NCBI GenBank assembly: GCA_902984215.1
Contig: CADWAF010003081.1
Location: 1 to 14,584 of the forward strand
DNA length: 14,584 nt
Direction of reading: 5' to 3'
DNA from: Willaertia magna
Lineage: Eukaryota; Heterolobosea; Eutetramitea; Acrasida; Naegleriidae
Each line of letters starts with the position of its first letter. The first letter of the stretch is position 1. Below the pieces are notes generated by a model. The model was not told the DNA's origin and ran no database searches. It saw nothing but the letters and a program-made list of their open reading frames with translations. The position numbers and the translations under genes were made by a program. Positions 12,801 to 14,584 of this stretch are shown here, piece by piece.

Positions 12801-14472
12801 GATTTTCTACTATTTGAGAATTATTAATTGAAGGTTGAGGCTGAGAAATATTTAAATTGTCTCTTTTTTGTTTTTCTTCATTATAAACACTATCTATTGT
12901 TTCATTCCAAATCTTTAAAAACAATTCACATTTACTTAAAAATTGAAGTAAGGCTAAATCTTTAAGGAATGGGTTATCATTTAAGACTATTTTGATAGTA
13001 CTAAAAGGTAAATTATTAGAGTGCGTGGCTATATGTTTTAAAATAGCAGGTAATGTTTTTGTTTCTACATGATCATTTTGACAATAGTTATTATAAAAAT
13101 CTTGAACTTGACGATAAAGTCTAAGGAAATAATCTAATTCATTCTTTAAATCTTTTAAGGTATTTAAACTAACACATTCTTTAATATTAGCTGCTGATAA
13201 TAAATAAATAAAATTTTCTTGATTATCTTCATCTAAAATATCTTGTAATTCTTTAAGTGTAGCAGTTCCCAGAGCTATTTTATTAACCCAATTATATAGC
13301 TCGTTTATCACTTCCAAAAATCTTGATTCTGCAGAAGTTCCTTGGTAATTAAAAGTAAAGCACTTGCACCATAATTTTGTGTTAAATATTATGGCCTTAA
13401 TTGGAACATCGTTATATGCAGACGCTCTAATTTTCATTATATCAATTATAGCTGAAATGACTTTTGCAGGAATTCCTTCAAATGTTGGTAAAATCTCATA
13501 ACCTTCTTCGTCCTCACTGCTGGTCTCACAACTTTTTTTAACAATATCAATAATTTTACCTAAATTCTTTTCTGATGAACCAGTTATTTGAGTCAATTCA
13601 ATTGCTACATCAGAAAGGACATCTGTCATAGTAGTGTTTTGAGTGTTAGACGCATATCTTGTATTTAATAAAATTTCAAGTTTGTCAAAGTTATTGGAAT
13701 GTTGATTAGAAATATGATAATTGTATTTGAATGAGTCCTTAATAATAACAAAACACTCTTGTTTTAAACAAGACTTACTTAAATTATCCAAAAAAGTATT
13801 GTAAAACTGTATAATTTCTCTAAGCTCAAATTGCTTTGGACTCTTTCTATAAAATCTAGTTGTTAATCTTCTAGAAAACAAACTTTTTAACCAATCATGA
13901 ATTACATTCGCTAAATTAATTTGTTGTTCATATAACAGAGAGGATGATAATTGTTTACTATTTAAAAATGTAATAATAATATCAGATACATTGTAAGCAA
14001 GGCGATGTTCTATTTCTCCCAAATGTTTTTCACTGCATATATTTACATTATTTAAAAAAGAATATAATAAATTAAAAGAGTGAAATTCCTCAAGTAACAC
14101 TAGCCCTTTAAATTTAACTAACATTTCCTCTGTTTGAACATCCCATTCAGCCTCTTTCATATAATCTGAAAATTTATCAACAAACATTTCTCCAATGCTA
14201 ACATTGACACCTACAAAACATTGTGTAGAGAAATAAAATAATTCTGAAACTTCATCTAAAGATAAAACATATGAAAATAAGGTTGTTAAAATAATATCAA
14301 GTTGAACTTTTGTTAATGGAACCTTCCTTCCATTATATCTATCATAAATAGCATTTAATTCTTCTTTAAATTCTTTTGCTTTTATCTTGCTTCCAGTTTT
14401 TACTAAAAACTCATATAATGAATTTTTAGCTGTTCCTTTTGGATAATTTTGTTGAATAAAAGGCGAGCTCAT
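829..14472 (-). CDS. RNF213: RNF213/mysterin-family giant AAA+ E3 ubiquitin ligase
   Basis: A single uninterrupted 4547-residue frame (human RNF213 is about 5200). Layout: helical N-terminal arm, about 1-1130; degenerate AAA1, about 1135-1285; AAA2 with P-loop K1301; AAA3 with GETGCGKT (K1714) and LDES (D1767/E1768); AAA4 with GYPASSKS (K2078), LLDEIG (D2145/E2146), a GLRDYY motif (2240-2245) and a NRLEKH motif (R2456); atypical RING 3267-3309; RZ finger 3803-3832; C-terminal domain to 4547. Human RNF213 is a cytosolic ATP-regulated ligase whose RZ-finger cysteine carries ubiquitin; it modifies bacterial LPS and associates with lipid droplets. Intervals AAA3-AAA4 (364 residues), AAA4-RING (about 1190), RING-RZ (536) and RZ-end (about 744) match the human protein closely, from memory. 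No signal peptide or membrane segment is evident. Low-complexity stretches lie near 538-572 and 2520-2542. The ATG at 14472 is the first in the window, but the frame remains open upstream to the edge, so the 5' end may be incomplete. Family assignment is firm; substrates here are inferred. Confidence 0.93.
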   Translation of the reverse strand: MSSPFIQQNYPKGTAKNSLYEFLVKTGSKIKAKEFKEELNAIYDRYNGRKVPLTKVQLDIILTTLFSYVLSLDEVSELFYFSTQCFVGVNVSIGEMFVDKFSDYMKEAEWDVQTEEMLVKFKGLVLLEEFHSFNLLYSFLNNVNICSEKHLGEIEHRLAYNVSDIIITFLNSKQLSSSLLYEQQINLANVIHDWLKSLFSRRLTTRFYRKSPKQFELREIIQFYNTFLDNLSKSCLKQECFVIIKDSFKYNYHISNQHSNNFDKLEILLNTRYASNTQNTTMTDVLSDVAIELTQITGSSEKNLGKIIDIVKKSCETSSEDEEGYEILPTFEGIPAKVISAIIDIMKIRASAYNDVPIKAIIFNTKLWCKCFTFNYQGTSAESRFLEVINELYNWVNKIALGTATLKELQDILDEDNQENFIYLLSAANIKECVSLNTLKDLKNELDYFLRLYRQVQDFYNNYCQNDHVETKTLPAILKHIATHSNNLPFSTIKIVLNDNPFLKDLALLQFLSKCELFLKIWNETIDSVYNEEKQKRDNLNISQPQPSINNSQIVENQAVENTEQIEEDLKIMSPFNLTDLKNIIFPLVCDKWITVYNNLNLKCISFIELQNLFSEFTEEEIKKQLKMLKETCFVEADEIDGTAIKCQRIPPRDYHDIWVNTHAELVYNFLYVTKQKEYLPAIMGVLEKFKSLFSGPILQDEYYKNVQTIHQTMEMKWQTGNLFEVVELVTPAKKILENVGANELKLFNVLKDADDLLHWLLEHNDTGSFNELIRVCREVTDNAITLQSFASLIETRNYLFELIYPERGYYLDCSMFFRALRKINNGKDSGEIEKKIGEVMFIKKNLETVKQVFRDKTRSPGVSSCFQVLEIMESGQFEIDTTRLYHTSSTGLYNVEEEENEDIFSGNFVVCVFSKEKKKTLRELVDLRTTVLNTTIPDELKEKHPEIDLMIEKFSQIVNLLLSIRISLVELAKNGNLLIDQYQKVFIVKPVEKCTILLQDEEKNLSRINEDWYKNINEQREKYYFLNYFNMREIRTMLLWLENVQSNGRKLKSMLEVISNNITDEIMVTLKKLWVFRNDKDNMIVIEDEIDTQNQLMQFGQILDTLFLHSFVEERLIKFKPKTDVTMALVNNHETQHSSNIAVITCQKEQEVESVIFSLYASKSRLPKTEEILMCQSKTTLEDILLFLKRWFYSHRRKSGQQMIFTLGNIHLLSYTLQSKVVDMLKQLLFEKLDVNNNSLLVMVSGNSHQRLVNAFSNYRFDSATVLLSNEEIMEAFSQICKTDGRSVAVYRSPSAGCGKSHRILKFASENDLKLARLSLRENIEISELIQELNDKTAHEFPVVIHLDIASHVDEMANSLLFELIVIGSIRDYRAGVFHCRPSDCICIEVPNSPGNRTLARSIPICNFLPTITCEVSADSISIDLRYEIRTGGSIHVSTNHKLQFVCRFLEAYEKGVFNSPETFACFNPLDEEIFVDPLTCFEILRKYCMTEGQISYSLIQNFILFTYEFFTGIANYEFLKTLCYEEGFKETPRAMIALILEMTRDFAMRQLNYNINVQNPTMEEYANHFATLRKWEDSNHPVMVFSKDPFDYSTSGFNVISLNSRVVDTYFSQTLQNHLHENGLDIKFDFNTSLQQKGQRKTEVEGLRFLHIVDGRPLDDDYRMILEMELSEKLDKADYVLTQDNLMKMFAILLRFKSGLPVVMMGETGCGKTYLLSHLCSVLDYNLRRITLHGGHTEKDILQFMQSVVFDASIHPEATYVAFLDESNTCNCMGLIKEIVCDQLLNGEPLPKNLYIVTAINPYRLKSKEAKLLETNTQTQAAILFKGISHSNIPDPLENLVYRVHPLANSFIDHIFDFGVLPSAMEKIYIRSMLLKKIREIIKKDNEDPLNVTQPIISQEQNELIELFVNLMHFSQNHLREVLHEKSVVSLRDVARCIKVFKWFYDQQNTLFADILDIQSSGFRSFSSKKYFSRDNEKCTIHMLLALAFTFYSRLNREQRRLYLVKLHQSSGNLIHFQPKYFTELLIRYQMQLTREMAPEEGIALNEALIENIFMLFIAIVNHIPIIIVGYPASSKSLAIDLISKAMRGKASQNKKLQSLPDINIFAYQCSPLSEAKGIYQTFCSARQYAKESSSSLSVVLLDEIGLADTPKLPLKILHQELEDTENISVVAISNYSLDSSKMNRMSILYRSIPTAKDLKATAKGIIGRKQILKNYLNAIAESYLDIYTTQKIHLFFGLRDYYQCIKFLNRAMTANGGDMEKFEETLLLTILRNFGGVQRDETERILKIFSDKTGIASLVSPRLLRRPTNKELIEMNLRDSSYARHLMLLTQNNAALSLLFDYNILAMSKTLILFGSDFPEEANDNFTLSLQLQKIKLAMAEGHTCVLVHCESLYESLYDLLNQHYVVVEHRKYARLAFGSSSVTCPVDDNFRIIVIAETNDAYTKLAPPFLNRLEKHIFVREHMMTEKELSEKTYLESFVKKWLNEINNVDNNLTDVSKVFIGSHSDTLISLVQSIDDLDLQCLNDNDDEMMDLSEDTEIQTTNNYQKRIDIAIDRLCWIASPESILKLKDKVLLEKYFKQQVHTDLPSLLNQALRNRKQWTHSPDGGIQMVVMTYSPLDIEVESNIRDNVELINNGYMNSKFIQLHEMKTSTDLIREIDNFMNSNEDNESMLVLLCDPNASSVRRIRYAQYTIESKKDQYLKSPHYSQTKHIVFVVNLVRAGRSDTKFTFDFDKRWRYVFLDDISLDSSIVQYPSVQELVSSPLSKLLTTSKKFSVMDLILDNLHNSLSRIVYPFIRSSTDIKNQITTLRNILKLEGNEMEVKFADICKDKILRLIEDSKDLQHHDKDWYLDVVNNEHTLQICGTLKQALHYHISRTVYLYFAALLAFIDKFNNFTLFVKSTNQVERVFWVEFFEQYVHSKQFELLIQQLESYGHVNILNIQQQRTEHFDCHFPFSFILCSMSNSLISNGLIDSIDRVPEDELLLKLEKQYELTCPSVLNYKFQLSENEVMIDDEQSNIHIFDTNYLNNYIHDYHLMFGVKRSKLMSNPMDQLQLVQSVIMKHLSTKQKTISTVDIQVAYWVNEKRLKLYFLLLDICNNKQLIEKLLCIIAESPSNLENDLQLCNLIIDFVDPEHFIKWNNIKEIEECERWVKLITVLSESMRQLFILIEKQLLEIEVQNNMNEQLLHKWKCISFFSQFLRDLAFRRSDDDEALDVTICQNYWKELSNNQNFHNQDSLLKLLQVLTAINKKFSRQETEEDFECILCYCVPESDELRKTKCCKRYICESCASDFCERDKTKPCCWCFKEVDLTSADTYTDACGEEKNQVNEISTKERAFIHRASKLIEIFVTQYCLTTSPLKLSSTTATEDNTIDEIDISEELIRNIILYISENNELLTKHKLLKFIASNSMKSSVLRALYKLRQKVGNESDLAIIIEKELNNQLLLLYRKHQHLDFPLAVCCSQVHEDFLEEQCKKLRDVIFVLDESIKLDNLLQKVNLTKVDDKNIFSTINSIGLSRFIIKQFSQYLLNQNETKTPLEVTFIESVDKLLNANDRFLIYLLRELSSIKGITDVREMFNTHPILRKMNFIENVWKKREEVISFISDDGALADSNGFVALYNLPQTNNKVSYNHIRDAIVQIRSTSGLNDRLMKEIWNNANKAKELGKFYGLLLMVLLEHVTLRNKIDNVCTVDTLVDWFKQNNLMFVMGNVSLNPLILLLVQNRFPRFENINKDTPITVIHQLRCLIHLISVILWKSNVGGLFTNFLLHPLNLKNTFFPTMNDDITNGLEQILKVKVYTCPNNHPYVISECGRPMQLYRCPECGAEIGGTNHNLITNNREYVTGQDNTPINYCCRTVQQEQSLNDTYTTNRNLIPTELRIIRFLMNGLLFVGSTCFNNRTRDIINLQYAAVNDENEAKNFFYDHLMHDWAILLKLTGKNDEDLNALMNEVIHELLNVLSRTNIFPNSLTNKDQRILFEDTFCKHILFDNMFKQQQVLERTNRLIDNYYDRLKKNSKANDTISKDVMMKIVATTPKSIQQLLPSMLMKFENVNFQHFTNKVQQLTNEKYNLLKKFTKLSVPLHSTQYLPNIFELFSLVNKRFDRRMKREIAQETTIQRMLDEIQDVQERTNWLNAFEGFCIAWNNVFGTYVERYQCLEIPTSMKSVKMNLQQPLIYILPNEKDESILGLALAQYLVDVHNEFIQLVNEEYLQYDSKDIITISSRELNNSHIIKYTLDNDIIPFLKDHCNRPLEYQTILNDENIVIEYDYDFIQQYLLDNLFIGKSQIQTQIRMIEFVDEIRSSGAREKFIYLLNQQRNNNNQQLNDKLTLDQQELILNELIGPSKRSDRCMKCFRLIEMAIHFIQSSSNTFLSETFLNKLLVNYLTEDLMITDAKKLFGSTLSNIIQIKHLDHVWQLLESQLTFDIFANVHNNYKQQLTNNHKEVLRQCIDKLDINILLQSMQSITNYLTEAFTGTETSLKEYLGFLPLPQNLEKSESVQDALADNLGDLSWFKKYFPSNLTLAHTVEVYKWLENWKKEKQQLHV
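2977..3066 (-). other. RZ-type zinc finger (catalytic E3 element)
   Basis: Residues 3803-3832 follow C-x3-H-x6-C-x8-C-x2-C: C3803, H3807, C3814, C3823, C3826, then the family ending GAEIGG. This spacing equals human C4505/H4509/C4516/C4525/C4528 as I recall it. In the human protein H4509 is needed for LPS ubiquitylation and C4516 is the proposed transthiolation cysteine. All are present here, so the ligase is predicted to be active. Confidence 0.93.
4546..4674 (-). other. Atypical, Cys-rich RING finger
   Basis: Residues 3267-3309 contain C3267-x2-C3270, then C3284-C3285-K-R-Y-I-C3290-x2-C3293, then C3306-x2-C3309. In a canonical C3HC4 RING the fourth ligand is His, two residues after the third Cys and three before the fifth; here that place is R3287. 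Eleven cysteines in 43 residues (also 3272, 3298, 3307) allow an alternative all-Cys zinc coordination. The location between AAA4 and the RZ finger is where RNF213 carries its RING. Confidence 0.82.
6847..6915 (-). other. Acidic low-complexity segment after the AAA4 core
   Basis: Residues 2520-2542 carry 11 Asp/Glu in 23, with DD, DDE and SED clusters, followed by a TTNN linker. It lies downstream of the NRLEKH motif and is probably a disordered loop in the AAA4-to-E3 linker. Function unknown. Confidence 0.5.
8038..8259 (-). other. AAA4 nucleotide-binding core (Walker A to Walker B)
   Basis: The P-loop is G2072-Y-P-A-S-S-K2078-S, with Ser where most P-loops have Gly before the Lys; human RNF213 AAA4 has a similar SSKS form, from memory. 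Walker B is LLDE with D2145 and E2146 followed by IGLAD. Both catalytic acidic residues are present, so ATP hydrolysis is expected. Confidence 0.88.
9169..9351 (-). other. AAA3 nucleotide-binding core (Walker A to Walker B)
   Basis: A textbook P-loop GETGCGKT at residues 1708-1715 is followed by Walker B FLDES with D1767 and E1768. The sequence between them, including LHGGHTEKD, is typical of midasin/dynein-like AAA modules, to which RNF213 AAA3 is related. It is expected to be catalytically active. Confidence 0.9.
10426..10587 (-). other. AAA2 nucleotide-binding core lacking the Walker B glutamate
   Basis: SAGCGKS at residues 1296-1302 keeps the P-loop Lys (K1301). The Walker B strand VVIHLDIA has D1349, but I1350 sits where the catalytic Glu belongs. 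The site should bind but not hydrolyse ATP, which agrees with AAA2 acting as a structural nucleotide site in RNF213. Confidence 0.75.
12757..12861 (-). other. Low-complexity linker in the N-terminal arm
   Basis: Residues about 538-572 are rich in Gln, Asn, Ser, Pro and Glu (QPQPS, NQAVENTEQIEED), between predicted helical segments of the arm. It is likely a disordered hinge with no recognisable domain. Confidence 0.45.
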
Positions 14473-14584
14473 TAACCAAAAACTTATCTTTCTTAAATCC
14501 CCTTTTGTGTAAAATGTTCTACAAAGGAAATTTAAACCTTGTTGAAAAGATTGTCTTAATATCTTATTTAATTGTGTTGAAATA
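14473..14584 (-). other. Open in-frame extension upstream of the first ATG of the RNF213-like gene
   Basis: Reading the same frame upstream of 14472, 37 further codons to base 14583 contain no stop and no ATG. Their translation is of mixed composition (for example FLCRTFYTKGDLRKISFW) rather than the monotonous output of A+T-rich noncoding DNA. It may be coding sequence of the same gene, with the start codon outside the window, or 5' UTR that is open by chance. No convincing splice site or promoter was seen. Confidence 0.5.

Noticed and set aside
829..14472. Giant-virus origin of the long A+T-rich gene
   Set aside because: AATAAA-like signals and a complete RNF213 architecture fit a cellular genome better, and no virus hallmark gene is present. 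It is not excluded, because only two genes are visible.
1..14584. tRNA, rRNA, CRISPR arrays, transposons or long DNA repeats
   Set aside because: None was seen by eye on either strand; apart from about 95 intergenic bases and the uncertain right edge, the window is coding.

Overview
The window is eukaryotic nuclear DNA, strongly A+T-rich by eye. It holds parts of two protein-coding genes that converge tail to tail, with only 95 bases between their stop codons. The standard genetic code fits: one frame stays open for about 13.6 kb and ends in TAA. Very compact spacing, an apparently intronless giant gene, AATAAA-type signals close to the stops and a leucine-rich-repeat neighbour suggest a free-living amoeboflagellate-type protist. 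My best guess is a heterolobosean such as Naegleria or a relative. This is inference; the long homopolymeric Asn/Gln tracts typical of Dictyostelium are absent.

Left edge (2-733, + strand): the 3' part of a leucine-rich-repeat protein. It has about nine degenerate repeats of roughly 22-25 residues and a very acidic C-terminal tail. It has no start codon in the window. Next (734-828) is a short convergent intergenic segment with a candidate poly(A) signal for each gene and an imperfect hairpin.

The rest (829 to the right edge, - strand): one giant gene for an RNF213/mysterin-family AAA+ E3 ubiquitin ligase of at least 4547 residues. Visible parts, in order, are a long helical N-terminal arm, a degenerate AAA1-like region, AAA2 with a P-loop but no Walker B glutamate, AAA3 and AAA4 with Walker A and B motifs, an atypical RING, an RZ finger with every key Cys/His at the family spacing, and a long C-terminal domain. 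Distances between AAA3, AAA4, RING, RZ finger and C-terminus closely match human RNF213 as I remember it. The reading frame does not stop upstream of the first in-window ATG (14472), so the true N-terminus may lie beyond the window.

The two genes have no obvious functional link. The point of interest is a protist RNF213. In vertebrates this ligase coats intracellular bacteria by ubiquitylating lipopolysaccharide and also acts on lipid droplets. A well-conserved catalytic RZ finger in a protist raises the possibility of an ancient cell-autonomous defence function.
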